DNA of 64,000 bases, from positions 3,038,001-3,102,000 of the forward strand of contig NZ_CP107869.1 of the NCBI RefSeq assembly GCF_036013645.1, read 5' to 3'. Made by a program: the position numbers and the translations under genes. The first letter of the stretch is position 1. Each line of letters starts with the position of its first letter. Source of the stretch: Streptomyces sp. NBC_00490. Its GTDB lineage: Bacteria > Actinomycetota > Actinomycetes > Streptomycetales > Streptomycetaceae. Below are positions 33,477 through 44,322 of the stretch, one piece after another. The notes under the pieces are model-generated. The model saw only the letters and a program-made list of their open reading frames with translations, did no database searches and was not told the DNA's origin.

Positions 33477-35564
33477 GTGAGCACCAAGCCGACCACCACA
33501 GACCTCGAGTGGACCGAGCTGGACCAGCGGGCCGTCGACACCGCCCGCGTCCTGGCCGCCGACGCCGTACAGAAGGTCGGCAACGGCCATCCCGGTACGG
33601 CGATGAGCCTGGCTCCCGCCGCCTACACCCTCTTCCAGAAGGTGATGCGGCACGACCCCGCCGACCCCGAATGGGTCGGACGTGACCGCTTCGTGCTGTC
33701 CGCGGGCCACTCGTCCCTGACCCTCTACACCCAGCTCTACCTGGCCGGCTTCGGCCTGGAGCTGGACGATCTGAAGTCGTTCAGGACATGGGGCTCCAAG
33801 ACCCCCGGTCACCCGGAGTACGGCCACACCAAGGGCGTCGAGACGACGACCGGCCCGCTCGGCCAGGGTGTCGCCAACGCGGTGGGCATGGCGATGGCCG
33901 CCCGCTACGAGCGCGGCCTGTTCGACCCGGAGGCCGCCGAGGGCGAGTCCCCGTTCGACCACTTCGTGTACGCCATCGCCGGTGACGGCTGCCTCCAGGA
34001 GGGCATCTCCGCCGAGGCGTCCTCGCTGGCCGGCCACCAGAAGCTCGGCAACCTCGTGCTTTTGTGGGACGACAACCACATCTCGATCGAGGGCGACACC
34101 GAGACGGCCGTCTCCGAGGACACCGCCAAGCGCTACGAGGCGTACGGCTGGCATGTGCAGCGTGTCGCCCCGAAGCCGGACGGCGACCTCGACCCGCACG
34201 CCCTGTACGACGCGATCCAGGCCGCGAAGCGGGTGACGGACAAGCCGTCCTTCATCGCGATGCGCTCGATCATCGCCTGGCCCGCCCCGAACGCGCAGAA
34301 CACCGAGGCCGCCCACGGCTCGGCGCTCGGCGACGACGAGGTCGCGGCGACCAAGCGGGTGCTGGGCTTCGACCCGGAGCAGAGCTTCGAGGTCTCCGAC
34401 GAGGTCATCAACCACACCCGGGGTGCCCTGGACCGCGGCCGCCAGGCCAAGGCCGAGTGGGAGAAGCAGCTCCAGGAGTGGCGCAACAACAACGCCGAGC
34501 GCGCCGCCGAGTTCGACCGCATCGTCGCCGGTGAGCTGCCCAAGGGCTGGGAGGACAAGCTCCCGGTCTTCGAGCCCGGCAAGGGTGTCGCCACGCGTGC
34601 CGCCTCCGGCAAGGTGCTCCAGGCGCTCGGCGCGGTGATCCCCGAGCTGTGGGGCGGCTCCGCCGACCTGGCCGGCTCGAACAACACCACGATCGACAAG
34701 GACAGTTCCTTCCTGCCGGCGGACAACCCGCTGCCGGAGGCGAACCCGTACGGCCGCACGATCCACTTCGGCATCCGCGAGCACTCCATGGCCGCGGAGA
34801 TGAACGGCATCGCGCTGCACGGCAACACCCGCATCTACGGCGGTACGTTCCTCGTCTTCTCCGACTACATGCGCAACGCGGTACGGCTGTCGGCGCTGAT
34901 GCACCTGCCGGTGACGTACGTGTGGACGCACGACTCCATCGGTCTCGGCGAGGACGGCCCCACCCACCAGCCGGTCGAGCACCTGGCCTCGCTGCGCGCC
35001 ATCCCGGGCCTGAACGTGGTCCGCCCGGCCGACGCCAACGAGACCGCGATCGCCTGGCGCGAGATCCTCAAGCGCTACACGAAGGTCTTCGGCAAGGGCG
35101 CCCCGCACGGTCTGGCGCTGACCCGTCAGGGCGTGCCGACGTACGAGTCCAACGAGGACGCGGTGAAGGGCGGCTACGTCCTCTTCGAGGCGTCGAACGA
35201 CGCGCCCGAGGTCGTGCTCATCGCCACCGGTTCCGAGGTGCACGTCGCCGTCGAGGCGCGCGAGCGGCTGGAGGCCGACGGTGTGCCGACGCGCGTCGTG
35301 TCGATGCCGTGCGTGGAGTGGTTCGAGGAGCAGGACCAGGGGTACCGGGACAGCGTCCTGCCGCCGTCGGTGAAGGCGCGTGTCGCGGTGGAGGCCGGTA
35401 TCGGTCTCACCTGGCACAAGTACGTCGGGGACGCGGGCCGCATCGTTTCCCTGGAGCACTTCGGTGCTTCGGCCGACGGCAAGGTCCTCTTCCAGGAGTT
35501 CGGCTTCACCGCGGAGAACGTGGCCGCGAAGGCGCGGGAATCCCTCGCCGCTGCCCAGCGCTGA
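33477..35564 (+). CDS. tkt: transketolase
   Basis: A 695-residue thiamine-diphosphate enzyme of the non-oxidative pentose phosphate branch. It moves two-carbon units between sugar phosphates. Motifs include [18 protein letters not shown] (28-45), the ThDP-binding [22 protein letters not shown] with GDG and its downstream Asn/Asp region, and the middle-domain [19 protein letters not shown] containing the catalytic Glu. The GTG start has AGAGGAG about 13 bases upstream. It is the first gene of the tkt-tal-zwf-opcA-pgl operon, with a 33-base gap to tal. Confidence 0.95.
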   Translation: MSTKPTTTDLEWTELDQRAVDTARVLAADAVQKVGNGHPGTAMSLAPAAYTLFQKVMRHDPADPEWVGRDRFVLSAGHSSLTLYTQLYLAGFGLELDDLKSFRTWGSKTPGHPEYGHTKGVETTTGPLGQGVANAVGMAMAARYERGLFDPEAAEGESPFDHFVYAIAGDGCLQEGISAEASSLAGHQKLGNLVLLWDDNHISIEGDTETAVSEDTAKRYEAYGWHVQRVAPKPDGDLDPHALYDAIQAAKRVTDKPSFIAMRSIIAWPAPNAQNTEAAHGSALGDDEVAATKRVLGFDPEQSFEVSDEVINHTRGALDRGRQAKAEWEKQLQEWRNNNAERAAEFDRIVAGELPKGWEDKLPVFEPGKGVATRAASGKVLQALGAVIPELWGGSADLAGSNNTTIDKDSSFLPADNPLPEANPYGRTIHFGIREHSMAAEMNGIALHGNTRIYGGTFLVFSDYMRNAVRLSALMHLPVTYVWTHDSIGLGEDGPTHQPVEHLASLRAIPGLNVVRPADANETAIAWREILKRYTKVFGKGAPHGLALTRQGVPTYESNEDAVKGGYVLFEASNDAPEVVLIATGSEVHVAVEARERLEADGVPTRVVSMPCVEWFEEQDQGYRDSVLPPSVKARVAVEAGIGLTWHKYVGDAGRIVSLEHFGASADGKVLFQEFGFTAENVAAKARESLAAAQR

Positions 35565-35597
35565 CGCTCACATACGACACGTAGGAGATGTAATTCC

Positions 35598-36716
35598 ATG
35601 ACAGACGCACTCAAGCGCCTCTCCGAAGAAGGCGTCGCGATCTGGCTGGACGACCTGTCGCGCAAGCGGATCACGTCCGGCAACCTCGCCGAACTGATCG
35701 ACCAGCAGCACGTCGTGGGCGTCACGACCAACCCGTCGATCTTCCAGAAGGCGATCTCCCAGGGCGACGGCTACGACCAGCAGCTGTCCGACCTCGCCGC
35801 CCGCAAGGTCACCGTCGAAGAGGCCATCCGCATGATCACGACGGCGGACGTCCGTGACGCCGCCGACATCCTGCGCCCGGTCTTCGACGCCACCGGCGGC
35901 CAGGACGGCCGTGTGTCGATCGAGGTCGACCCGCGCCTGGCCCACAACACGCACGCGACGGTCGCCGAGGCCAAGCAGCTCGCCTGGCTGGTGGACCGGC
36001 CCAACACCCTCATCAAGATCCCGGCCACCCGCGCCGGCATCCCGGCGATCACCGAGGTGATCGGCCTCGGGATCAGCGTCAACGTCACGCTGATCTTCTC
36101 GCTCGAGCGCTACCGCGAGGTCATGGACGCCTACCTGGCCGGCCTGGAGAAGGCCATGGAGCGCGGCCTGGACCTCTCGCAGATCCACTCCGTGGCGTCC
36201 TTCTTCGTGTCCCGCGTGGACACCGAGATCGACAAGCGGATCGACGCGCTCGGCACCGACGCGGCCAAGGCCGCCCGCGGCAAGGCGGGCGTCGCCAACG
36301 CGCGTCTGGCCTACGAGGCGTACGAAGAGGTCTTCTCCTCCTCCCGCTGGCAGGAGCTGGACAAGGCGCGCGCCAACAAGCAGCGCCCGCTGTGGGCCTC
36401 GACCGGCGTGAAGGACCCGGCCTACAAGCCGACCCTCTACGTCGACGAGCTGGTGGCGCCGAACACGGTGAACACCATGCCGGAAGCCACTCTCCAGGCC
36501 ACCGAGGCGGGCGGCGAGATCCGCGGCAACGCCGTCTCCGGCACCTACGAGCAGTCCCGTGCCGAGATCGACGCGGTCGAGAAGCTCGGGATCTCCTACG
36601 ACGAGGTCGTGCAGCTGCTGGAGGACGAGGGCGTCGAGAAGTTCGAGGCGTCCTGGAACGACCTGCTCAAGTCGACCGAGGCAGAGCTGGAGCGCCTCGC
36701 CCCCTCGGAGGGCTGA
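35598..36716 (+). CDS. tal: transaldolase
   Basis: A 372-residue enzyme that transfers a three-carbon unit from sedoheptulose 7-phosphate to glyceraldehyde 3-phosphate. It begins [17 protein letters not shown] and contains [14 protein letters not shown] and [13 protein letters not shown], where the lysine is the Schiff-base residue. It is the long actinobacterial form of the family. The ATG is preceded by GGAG with normal spacing, and four bases separate the stop from zwf. Confidence 0.95.
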   Translation: MTDALKRLSEEGVAIWLDDLSRKRITSGNLAELIDQQHVVGVTTNPSIFQKAISQGDGYDQQLSDLAARKVTVEEAIRMITTADVRDAADILRPVFDATGGQDGRVSIEVDPRLAHNTHATVAEAKQLAWLVDRPNTLIKIPATRAGIPAITEVIGLGISVNVTLIFSLERYREVMDAYLAGLEKAMERGLDLSQIHSVASFFVSRVDTEIDKRIDALGTDAAKAARGKAGVANARLAYEAYEEVFSSSRWQELDKARANKQRPLWASTGVKDPAYKPTLYVDELVAPNTVNTMPEATLQATEAGGEIRGNAVSGTYEQSRAEIDAVEKLGISYDEVVQLLEDEGVEKFEASWNDLLKSTEAELERLAPSEG

Positions 36717-36720
36717 AATC

Positions 36721-38244
36721 TTGTCGAGCAGCAACCCGCTGCGTGACCCCGCCGACCGACGGCTCCCGCGTATCGCGGGGCCGTCGGGGCTCGTCATCTT
36801 CGGCGTCACGGGCGATTTGTCCCGGAAGAAGCTCATGCCCGCGGTGTACGACCTCGCGAACCGGGGTCTGCTGCCGCCGGGCTTCTCGCTGGTCGGCTTC
36901 GCCCGGCGCGAGTGGCAGCACGAGGACTTCGCGCAGGAGGTCCATGACGCCGTCAAGGAGCACGCCCGTACGCCGTTCCGCGAGGAGGTCTGGCAGCAGC
37001 TCATCCAGGGGATGCGCTTCGTCCAGGGCACCTTCGACGACGACGACGCGTTCGAGCGGCTGCGCGGCACCATCGAGGAGCTCGACAAGGCACAGGGCAC
37101 GGGCGGCAACTTCGCCTTCTACCTGTCGGTGCCGCCGCGTTCCTTCCCGGTGGTCATCCAGCAGCTGAAGAAGCACGGGCTCACCGACCAGTCCGCCGGC
37201 TCCTGGCGCCGTGCGGTCATCGAGAAGCCCTTCGGCCACGACCTGAAGTCGGCCGAGGACCTCAACAAGGTCGTCCACGAGGTCTTCGCCCCGGACCAGG
37301 TCTTCCGGATCGACCACTACCTCGGCAAGGAGACCGTCCAGAACATCCTGGCGCTCCGCTTCGCCAACCAGATGTTCGAGCCGATCTGGAACCGGTCCTT
37401 CGTGGACCACGTGCAGATCACGATGGCCGAGGACATCGGCGTCGGCGGCCGGGCCGGCTACTACGACGGCATCGGCGCCGCCCGTGACGTCATCCAGAAC
37501 CACCTCCTCCAGCTCATGGCCCTCACCGCCATGGAGGAGCCGTCCTCCTTCGACGCGGACGCGCTGGCCGCCGAGAAGACCAAGGTGCTCGGCGCGGTGA
37601 AGCTGCCGAAGGACCTGGGCCGGGACACCGTCCGCGGACAGTACGCGGAGGGCTGGCAGGGCGGTGAGCAGGCGGTCGGGTACCTCCAGGAGGAGGGCAT
37701 CGATCCCAAGTCCAAGACGGACACGTACGCCGCCATCAAGCTGGAGGTCGACAACCGCCGCTGGGCGGGCGTCCCCTTCTACCTGCGCACCGGCAAGCGC
37801 CTGGGCCGCCGGGTCACCGAGATCGCGGTGGTGTTCCAGCGGGCGCCGCACTCCCCCTTCGACTCGACGGCCACCGAGGAGCTGGGCTCCAACGCGATCG
37901 TCATCCGCGTCCAGCCCGACGAGGGCATCACGGTCCGCTTCGGCTCGAAGGTCCCCGGCACCTCCATGGAGATCCGGGACGTGTCGATGGACTTCGCCTA
38001 CGGCGAGTCCTTCACGGAGTCCTCGCCCGAGGCGTACGAGCGACTGATCCTCGACGTCCTGCTCGGCGACTCGAACCTCTTCCCGCGCACCGAGGAGGTC
38101 GAGCTGTCCTGGAAGATCCTCGACCCGATCGAGGAGTACTGGGACCAGCACGGCAAGCCGGCCCAGTACCCGTCCGGCACCTGGGGGCCGGTCGAGGCGG
38201 ACGAAATGCTCGAACGAGAGGGACGGAGCTGGCGCCGGCCATGA
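36721..38244 (+). CDS. zwf: glucose-6-phosphate 1-dehydrogenase
   Basis: A 507-residue enzyme that makes 6-phosphogluconolactone and NADPH, the entry of the oxidative pentose phosphate pathway. The TTG start has GGAGGG eight bases upstream. The NADP motif IFGVTGDLSRKKLMPA is at residues 26-41. The substrate-binding RIDHYLGKE with its catalytic His region is near 200. Length and N-terminus fit the family. It overlaps opcA by four bases, and OpcA is needed for its assembly or control. Confidence 0.96.
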   Translation: MSSSNPLRDPADRRLPRIAGPSGLVIFGVTGDLSRKKLMPAVYDLANRGLLPPGFSLVGFARREWQHEDFAQEVHDAVKEHARTPFREEVWQQLIQGMRFVQGTFDDDDAFERLRGTIEELDKAQGTGGNFAFYLSVPPRSFPVVIQQLKKHGLTDQSAGSWRRAVIEKPFGHDLKSAEDLNKVVHEVFAPDQVFRIDHYLGKETVQNILALRFANQMFEPIWNRSFVDHVQITMAEDIGVGGRAGYYDGIGAARDVIQNHLLQLMALTAMEEPSSFDADALAAEKTKVLGAVKLPKDLGRDTVRGQYAEGWQGGEQAVGYLQEEGIDPKSKTDTYAAIKLEVDNRRWAGVPFYLRTGKRLGRRVTEIAVVFQRAPHSPFDSTATEELGSNAIVIRVQPDEGITVRFGSKVPGTSMEIRDVSMDFAYGESFTESSPEAYERLILDVLLGDSNLFPRTEEVELSWKILDPIEEYWDQHGKPAQYPSGTWGPVEADEMLEREGRSWRRP

Positions 38245-39305
38245 AGATAGACCTCACGGACACCACCGCCAGCAAGATCAACAAGGCACTGGTCAAGGGC
38301 CGCCGGGCCATCGGCACACCGGCCGTCGGCATGGTGCTCACGCTGGTCATCGTCACGGACGAGGAGAACGCGTACGACGCCCTGAAGGCCGCCAACGACG
38401 CGTCGCGCGAGCACCCCTCGCGCACGCTCGTGGTCATCAAGCGCGTCTCCCGCACTCCCCGCGACCGCACCCAGTCCCGCCTCGACGCCGAGGTGCGGGT
38501 GGGCGCGGACGCGGGCACCGGCGAGACGGTGGTCCTGCGGCTGTACGGCGATGTCGTGCACCACGCCCAGTCGGTCGTCCTGCCGCTGCTGCTGCCCGAC
38601 GCCCCCGTGGTCGTCTGGTGGCCGGTGGAGGCACCGATCGACCCGGCGAACGACCCGCTGGGGGCCCTCGCCCAGCGCCGGGTCACCGACACCTACGCCT
38701 CCGAGCAGCCGGTACGGGACCTCGGCGCCCGCGCCGACACCTACACGCCGGGCGACACCGATCTGTCCTGGACCCGCATCACGCCCTGGCGCTCGATGCT
38801 GGCCGCGGCGCTGGACCAGGTCACCGTGGACGTCAACGCCGTCGAGGTGGAGGGCGAGGAGTTCAACCCGAGCTGCGAGCTCCTGGCGATGTGGCTCGCG
38901 GACCGGCTCGACGTCCCGGTGAAGCGTTCGCTGTCGGGCGGCCCCGGTCTCACCGCGGTCCGCATGGACACCAGCCACGGTCCGATCACCCTGGACCGCG
39001 CGGACGGCTCGCTGGCGACGCTGTCCATCGAGGGCCAGCCGGCCCGTGCGGTGGCGCTCAAGCGGCGGGAGACGGCCGAGCTGATCGCCGAGGAACTGCG
39101 GCGGCTCGACCCGGACGACACGTACGCCTCGGCGCTGCGGTTCGGGGTGGAGCGGCTGAACCCCTCGGCGCAGGACGCGGCGGCTCCGGCTCCGGTCGCT
39201 TCCGCCGAGGAGCCGGTCGCGGTCCCGGTGGAGGAGGCGGCGAAGGCTCCCGCGAAGAAGGCGGCGGCCAAGCGCGGCCCGGTGAAGAAGGCGGCGGCCA
39301 AGTGA
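38241..39305 (+). CDS. opcA: OpcA, glucose-6-phosphate dehydrogenase assembly/effector protein
   Basis: A 354-residue protein typical of actinobacteria and cyanobacteria that modulates Zwf activity. Conserved stretches are TLVVIKRVSRTPRDRT and VVWWPVEAPIDPANDPLG, with the C-terminal ALRFGVERLNP. The last 40 residues form a Lys/Ala-rich tail (APAKKAAAKRGPVKKAAAK) that is not part of the folded protein and resembles the tail of UvrA in this window. Start and stop overlap zwf and pgl by four bases each, so all three are coupled. Confidence 0.92.
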   Translation: MKIDLTDTTASKINKALVKGRRAIGTPAVGMVLTLVIVTDEENAYDALKAANDASREHPSRTLVVIKRVSRTPRDRTQSRLDAEVRVGADAGTGETVVLRLYGDVVHHAQSVVLPLLLPDAPVVVWWPVEAPIDPANDPLGALAQRRVTDTYASEQPVRDLGARADTYTPGDTDLSWTRITPWRSMLAAALDQVTVDVNAVEVEGEEFNPSCELLAMWLADRLDVPVKRSLSGGPGLTAVRMDTSHGPITLDRADGSLATLSIEGQPARAVALKRRETAELIAEELRRLDPDDTYASALRFGVERLNPSAQDAAAPAPVASAEEPVAVPVEEAAKAPAKKAAAKRGPVKKAAAK

Positions 39306-40084
39306 GCACTCCGCAGCTGGTCGTGCACCACGACAAGGAGCTGATGGCGCAGGCCGCCGCGGCCCGTCTGATCACGAAGATCGTGGACGCGCAGGCCTCC
39401 CGGGGTTACGCGTCCGTGGTCCTCACCGGCGGCCGCAACGGCAACGGCCTGCTGGCCGCGCTGGCGGCGGCTCCCGCGCGGGACGCGATCGACTGGGGCC
39501 GGCTCGACCTGTGGTGGGGTGACGAGCGGTTCCTGCCCGAGGGCGACCCGGACCGCAATGTCACGCAGGCCCGCGAGGCCCTGCTGGATTCGGTGCCGCT
39601 CGATCCGAAGCGGGTGCACGCCATGCCCGCCTCGGACGGGCCGTACGGCAAGGACGTGGACGCGGCGGCGACCGCCTACGCCGAGGAGCTCGCCCGTGCG
39701 GCGGGCCCGGAGAACCACGGCTCGGTGCCGACTTTCGACGTCCTGATGCTTGGCGTGGGTCCGGACACGCATGTCGCGTCGCTGTTCCCGGAGCTCCCGG
39801 CGGTCCGCGAGACCGAGCGCACGGTGGTCGGTGTCCACGGCGCGCCGAAGCCCCCGCCGACGCGCGTGACCCTGACCCTGCCCGCCATCCGCGCCGCCCG
39901 TGAGGTCTGGCTCCTCGCGGCCGGCGAGGACAAGGCCCAGGCGGCGGCGATCGCCCTCTCGGGCGCGGGCGAGATCCAGGCCCCGGCGGCCGGCGCACAG
40001 GGCCGTCGGCGCACCCTGTGGCTCCTGGACGCGGCAGCGGCCTCACAGCTGCCGCGCGCGCTGTATCCGCCGGCGTCACCCTGA
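39302..40084 (+). CDS. pgl: 6-phosphogluconolactonase (Pgl/DevB)
   Basis: A 260-residue enzyme that hydrolyses the lactone made by Zwf. The NagB-like fold is shown by SVVLTGGRNGNGLLAAL (glycine loop), WWGDERFLPEGDPDRN (the family's signature) and LMLGVGPDTHVASLFP with its catalytic His. The GTG start forms a GTGA overlap with opcA. A terminator hairpin begins 12 bases after the stop, so this is the last gene of the pentose phosphate operon. Confidence 0.93.
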   Translation: MSTPQLVVHHDKELMAQAAAARLITKIVDAQASRGYASVVLTGGRNGNGLLAALAAAPARDAIDWGRLDLWWGDERFLPEGDPDRNVTQAREALLDSVPLDPKRVHAMPASDGPYGKDVDAAATAYAEELARAAGPENHGSVPTFDVLMLGVGPDTHVASLFPELPAVRETERTVVGVHGAPKPPPTRVTLTLPAIRAAREVWLLAAGEDKAQAAAIALSGAGEIQAPAAGAQGRRRTLWLLDAAAASQLPRALYPPASP

Positions 40085-40095
40085 GCGCACTGCCG

Positions 40096-40126
40096 GACGG
40101 CCCCAGGTCATCGACCTGGGGCCGTC
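40096..40126 (+). terminator. terminator of the pentose phosphate operon
   Basis: A perfect 14-bp inverted repeat, GACGGCCCCAGGTC and its exact complement, around a three-base loop (ATC). It follows the pgl stop codon closely and precedes a convergent gene. Confidence 0.8.
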
Positions 40127-40166
40127 TCGCGTTCACGCCACGCTGCCGCGGCGGCGCCGGAGCCCG

Positions 40167-41120
40167 TCAGTGCCCGTAGGGATTGCCCTGGTTGTAGGGG
40201 TTCCCGGCCGGCGGCCCGTACGGGTTGCCGTGAGGGTACGGCTGCCCCGCGCCCGGCCCGTACGGGTTGCCCGGGTGGTACGGCTGTCCCGTGCCCGGCC
40301 CGTACGGGTTGCCCTGCGGGGGCAGGTACGGCGGCGCCGGAGGGGCGTTCGGCGGCATCGGCGGGGGCGGTGGGGCGAGGTGCGGATGGGTGGCCGGGTG
40401 GGCCGCCAGCCGTATGCCGTAGCGCTGCTCCAGTCGCCGCATCTCCAGCAGCGCGATCCCTGTGACCGTCAGGGGTGCACCCAGGATGAACAGGACGCCC
40501 ATCCCGAGGCTGAGCCCGTGCAGGTCGCCCGTGAGCAGATCGGGCAGGGCCATCAGCCAGGACGTGACCGCGGCGAGCAGCGGCGGCAGACAGCGGTGCA
40601 CTCCCGCGGTGCCGAAGAAGTTCGCGCCCACGTGCCAGGCCCCGCGGGCCACGAAACCGATCAGCCACAGCACGGCCGGGCCGAGGACCAGGATGAAGAA
40701 TCCCGCGCCGCCCGCCGACTGCAGCAGCACGACCGTGAGCACGATCGTCCCCACGAAGAGCAGCAGCAGCTTCAGCGAGTTGAACAGCGAGGGCTTCAGC
40801 CCGCTCACCGAGCCGCGCCGCCGCCACACGAAGAGCATGATGCCGACCGTCAGCGGTGTGATGAGGAGCAGGACGACGGAGGCCGTCAGCATGTTCTCCA
40901 GCATCTCGTCGAAGGCGAAGCCGCCCTCGACGAAGGTGTACACACCGATCGCGGCGACCGTCCCGGCGATGAGACGGATCTTCTTCAGCTGTTCCACCGT
41001 CGGGTCGACGGACTGAGGTATCCACGCCGGATGGAACACGGCGCGTGCCGCGTACTTCGGTTTCCACAGCGACCCCGCCGTCAGCGCGCCGCCCGTCCAG
41101 CTTCCTTGTGAACCAGCCAC
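40167..41120 (-). CDS. integral membrane protein with Gly/Pro/Tyr repeat tail
   Basis: A 317-residue protein starting at GTG 41120 with GGGGGAG upstream. Residues 60-230 contain about six hydrophobic segments (LTASVVLLLITPLTVGIMLFVW, LLLLFVGTIVLTVVLLQ). The final 70 residues are a low-complexity tail of the repeat GNPYGPGxGQPYxxGNPYG ending in NPYNQGNPYGH. Such tails are common in Streptomyces membrane proteins and may be interaction or spacer regions. The family is not recognised. It sits convergent with the pentose phosphate operon. Confidence 0.65.
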   Translation of the reverse strand: MAGSQGSWTGGALTAGSLWKPKYAARAVFHPAWIPQSVDPTVEQLKKIRLIAGTVAAIGVYTFVEGGFAFDEMLENMLTASVVLLLITPLTVGIMLFVWRRRGSVSGLKPSLFNSLKLLLLFVGTIVLTVVLLQSAGGAGFFILVLGPAVLWLIGFVARGAWHVGANFFGTAGVHRCLPPLLAAVTSWLMALPDLLTGDLHGLSLGMGVLFILGAPLTVTGIALLEMRRLEQRYGIRLAAHPATHPHLAPPPPPMPPNAPPAPPYLPPQGNPYGPGTGQPYHPGNPYGPGAGQPYPHGNPYGPPAGNPYNQGNPYGH

Positions 41121-41168
41121 CGTGCACTCCCCCGAGCCATGGCTTCCATGATCGTCGGGGATTCTACG

Positions 41169-41200
41169 GGAAGCGGACGGCACCTCGCCGCCCGCTTTCC
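41169..41200 (-). terminator. terminator-like hairpin after pgi
   Basis: GGAAGCGG pairs with CCGCTTTCC (one bulged base), with a short inner stem (GGC/GCC). It lies 12 bases beyond the pgi stop codon. Confidence 0.45.
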
Positions 41201-41211
41201 GCGATCTGCGG

Positions 41212-42864
41212 TCACGAACGGCCGCGCAGCTCCCGGTACTTGGCCACCAGAGCCTTGGTCGACGCGTCGAGACCCGGAACGTCCGCGCCCTCGGTCAGCG
41301 CGGGTTCCACGCGCCGGGCGAGGACCTTGCCGAGCTCCACTCCCCACTGGTCGAAGGAGTCGATGTTCCAGACGGCTCCCTGTACGAACACCTTGTGCTC
41401 GTACAGCGCCACGAGCTGTCCGAGCACCGACGGCGTCAGCTCGCGCGCGAGGATCGTCGTGGTCGGGTGGTTGCCCTGGAACGTCTTGTGCGCGACGAGT
41501 TCCTCGGCCACCCCCTCGGCCCGTACCTCGTCCGGTGTCTTGCCGAACGCGAGGGCCTGCGTCTGCGCGAAGAAGTTCGCCATCAACAGGTCGTGCTGCG
41601 CCTTGAGTTCGTCGCTCAGCTCGGCCACGGGTTCGGCGAAGCCGATGAAGTCCGCCGGGATCATCTTCGTGCCCTGGTGGATCAACTGGTAGTACGCGTG
41701 CTGCCCGTTCGTCCCCGGCGTCCCCCACACCACGGGACCGGTCTGCCACTCCACCGGAACGCCGTCCCGGCCCACGGACTTGCCGTTGGACTCCATGTCC
41801 AACTGCTGGAGGTACGCCGTGAACTTGGACAGGTAGTGGCTGTAGGGCAGCACCGCATGCGACTGGGCGTCATGGAAGTTGCCGTACCAGATGCCCAACA
41901 GGCCAAGGAGCAGCGGCACGTTGGACTCGGCGGGCGCGGTCCTGAAGTGCTCGTCGACGAGCCGGAACCCGTCGAGCATCTCCCGGAAGCGGTCCGGGCC
42001 GATGGCGATCATCAGGGACAGCCCGATCGCCGAGTCGTACGAGTACCGTCCGCCGACCCAGTCCCAGAACTCGAACATGTTGGCCGTGTCGATACCGAAG
42101 TCGCCGACCTTCTCGGCATTCGTCGACAGCGCCACGAAGTGCTTGGCGACGGCGGCCTCGTCACCGAGCGCGTCCAGCAGCCACTGCCGTGCCGAGGTCG
42201 CGTTGGTGATCGTCTCGATGGTGGTGAAGGTCTTGGAGGCGATGATGAACAGCGTCTCGGCCGGGTCCAGGTCGCGGGTCGCCTCGTGCAGGTCGGCGCC
42301 GTCCACGTTGGACACGAAGCGGACCGTGAGGTCGCGGTCGGTGAAGCTGCGCAGCACCTCGTACGCCATCGCCGGGCCGAGGTCGGAGCCGCCGATGCCG
42401 ACGTTGACGACGTTCGTGATGCGCCTGCCGGTGTGCCCCTTCCACTCCCCGGAGCGGACGCGCTCGGCGAAGCCGGCCATCTTGTCGAGGACCGCGTGCA
42501 CGCCCGGGACCACGTTCTCCCCGTCGACCTCGACCACCGCGTCCGGGGCGGCCCGCAGCGCGGTGTGCAGGACGGCCCGGTCCTCGGTGGTGTTGATCTT
42601 CTCGCCGTGGAACATGGCGTCCCGGAGGCCGAAGACATCGGTGGCGGCGGCCAGTTCGCGCAGCAGCCGCAGCGTCTCGTCGGTGACGAGGTGCTTGGAG
42701 TAGTCGACGTGCAGGTCCCCGACCTGGAGCGTGTATCCGGCGCCGCGACCCGGGTCGGCGGCGAACAGCTCGCGCAGTCGCACCTCGCCGAGCTCCTCGC
42801 GGTGCTTGGCCAGAGCGGTCCACTCGGGTGTCTGGTTGAGCCTCGTACGGCCGTCTGCGTTCAT
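41212..42864 (-). CDS. pgi: glucose-6-phosphate isomerase
   Basis: A 550-residue enzyme linking glucose 6-phosphate and fructose 6-phosphate. The family's motifs are present: [18 protein letters not shown], the sugar-binding [31 protein letters not shown], and [13 protein letters not shown]. The ATG at 42864 was chosen; AGAAGG lies about 12 bases upstream. It is divergent in function from its MFS neighbour but belongs with the pentose phosphate genes 1 kb to its left on the other strand. Confidence 0.95.
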   Translation of the reverse strand: MNADGRTRLNQTPEWTALAKHREELGEVRLRELFAADPGRGAGYTLQVGDLHVDYSKHLVTDETLRLLRELAAATDVFGLRDAMFHGEKINTTEDRAVLHTALRAAPDAVVEVDGENVVPGVHAVLDKMAGFAERVRSGEWKGHTGRRITNVVNVGIGGSDLGPAMAYEVLRSFTDRDLTVRFVSNVDGADLHEATRDLDPAETLFIIASKTFTTIETITNATSARQWLLDALGDEAAVAKHFVALSTNAEKVGDFGIDTANMFEFWDWVGGRYSYDSAIGLSLMIAIGPDRFREMLDGFRLVDEHFRTAPAESNVPLLLGLLGIWYGNFHDAQSHAVLPYSHYLSKFTAYLQQLDMESNGKSVGRDGVPVEWQTGPVVWGTPGTNGQHAYYQLIHQGTKMIPADFIGFAEPVAELSDELKAQHDLLMANFFAQTQALAFGKTPDEVRAEGVAEELVAHKTFQGNHPTTTILARELTPSVLGQLVALYEHKVFVQGAVWNIDSFDQWGVELGKVLARRVEPALTEGADVPGLDASTKALVAKYRELRGRS

Positions 42865-42916
42865 GTCCGACTTCAGCCTTCTTTCGTGCCTGTGCCAGCT
42901 GGTCCAACCTAATTGA

Positions 42917-44185
42917 TCAGCGCGTGACATGAGCTGTCGCGGCGCCGTCCTGCGGTGCGACAACAGGTACGTCCGGCTTGAGCGCAGGTGTCAACGAGGC
43001 GACGGAGAGAACGAAGAAGCCGGCCGCGAGCAACGCCGGGGTGCCCCGCCCCCAGACCGTGGCGACGACACCGCCGAGGAGCGCGCCCAGGGGTGCTCCC
43101 GCGACCGCCAGGGTCCGGAAGGCCGAGCTGACCCGGCCCAGCATGTCGGCGGGGCTGCGCTGTTGCATGAGGGTCGTGGTGTTGACGTTCCACACCATGC
43201 CCATCAGTCCGAAGACGGCCATCGCCGCCACCATCGCGGTCAGGCTCCGCACGGTCCCCATCACGACGAGCGCGCCGATCTGCACGGTGCCGGCGAGCAG
43301 TATCGCCCGCACCCGTCCGGTGCGGGAGACCAGCCGGCGGTTGAGCGCTCCCCCGGCCAGGGAGCCGACGGTGTAGGCGGTCGTCGCCGCCGCGAACCCG
43401 GCTTGTCCCGCGCCGATCCAGTCGGTCACCAGCAGCACCATGGTGGCGATGAGGGCGCCCACGCCGACATTGCACAGGGCGGTTGCCGCGCACAGCCCGC
43501 GCAGGGCCCGGTCCCCGGCCAGGGCGCGCAGCCCCTCCGCGATCTCGCGGCGCAGGGTGCTGCCCGCCGGTCTCGGCTTCCGCGTGGGGGCGCCGGTCCG
43601 CAGGGAGGCCACCAGCGCCGCCGCCACCAGGAAGGTCGCCGCGTCGGCCACGAAGGGCACGGGGGCGCCGACCACCAGCAGCAGGGGTACGACGGGGGCG
43701 CCGAGCAGACCGCCGGCGATCTTCTGCCCGGTCATCAGCCGGGCGTTCGCACTGCCGAGGGCCTCGTCGTCCACCAGCGCGGGCAGCAGGGCGGTGGAGG
43801 CGTTGTCGAAGAGGGTCTGCAGGCTGGTCAGGGCGAAGGCCAGCGCGATCAGCAGCCCGACGGATGCCTGCCCGAGCGCCACGGCCGCCGCGAAACCGGC
43901 GACCAGCAGCCCTCGTAGCGCATCCACCGTCCACATCGCGCGCCGCTGGTCCACCCGGTCGGCGACCGCTCCGCCGAGCAGCCCGAAGACGATCCAGGGC
44001 AGATAGCCGCAGGCGGTGACCGCCGCTATGGCCAGGGGCTCGTCGGTCAGGGTGGCGGCCAGCAGGGGCAGCGCCGCCGTACGCAGCGCGTCACCGAAAC
44101 TGGAGAGCACGGCGGCGCTCCACAGCCGCCCGAACCCTCCACGCCACGCGGGCACCCGCACACCCGCAGCCTCGACCGTCACCAC
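42917..44185 (-). CDS. MFS transporter (MFS_3 / EntS-like)
   Basis: A 422-residue membrane protein with about 12 hydrophobic segments. The loop between segments 2 and 3 ([17 protein letters not shown]) carries the major-facilitator signature DRxxxR. The family resembles enterobactin and macrolide exporters of the MFS_3 type. GAGGGGGAA precedes the GTG at 44185. The substrate is unknown. Its stop is 53 bases before the pgi start on the same strand, so the two might be co-transcribed. Confidence 0.8.
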   Translation of the reverse strand: MVTVEAAGVRVPAWRGGFGRLWSAAVLSSFGDALRTAALPLLAATLTDEPLAIAAVTACGYLPWIVFGLLGGAVADRVDQRRAMWTVDALRGLLVAGFAAAVALGQASVGLLIALAFALTSLQTLFDNASTALLPALVDDEALGSANARLMTGQKIAGGLLGAPVVPLLLVVGAPVPFVADAATFLVAAALVASLRTGAPTRKPRPAGSTLRREIAEGLRALAGDRALRGLCAATALCNVGVGALIATMVLLVTDWIGAGQAGFAAATTAYTVGSLAGGALNRRLVSRTGRVRAILLAGTVQIGALVVMGTVRSLTAMVAAMAVFGLMGMVWNVNTTTLMQQRSPADMLGRVSSAFRTLAVAGAPLGALLGGVVATVWGRGTPALLAAGFFVLSVASLTPALKPDVPVVAPQDGAATAHVTR

Positions 44186-44282
44186 AGCTTCCCCCTCACG
44201 ATGAGCACGCCTTGCGGCATGCCCAAACCGTAGAGGTCACCACTGACATCGCGGTGGGCCTGTGGATAACGTGAGAACAGCT

Positions 44283-44312
44283 CCGGCCAGGCACCTCTCG
44301 GTGCCCGGCCGG
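44283..44312 (-). terminator. hairpin after rbpA
   Basis: CCGGCC-A-GGCAC and GTGCC-C-GGCCGG form an 11-bp stem with one mismatch around a six-base loop. It follows the rbpA stop codon by about 10 bases. Confidence 0.6.
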
Positions 44313-44322
44313 CTGTCAATTC

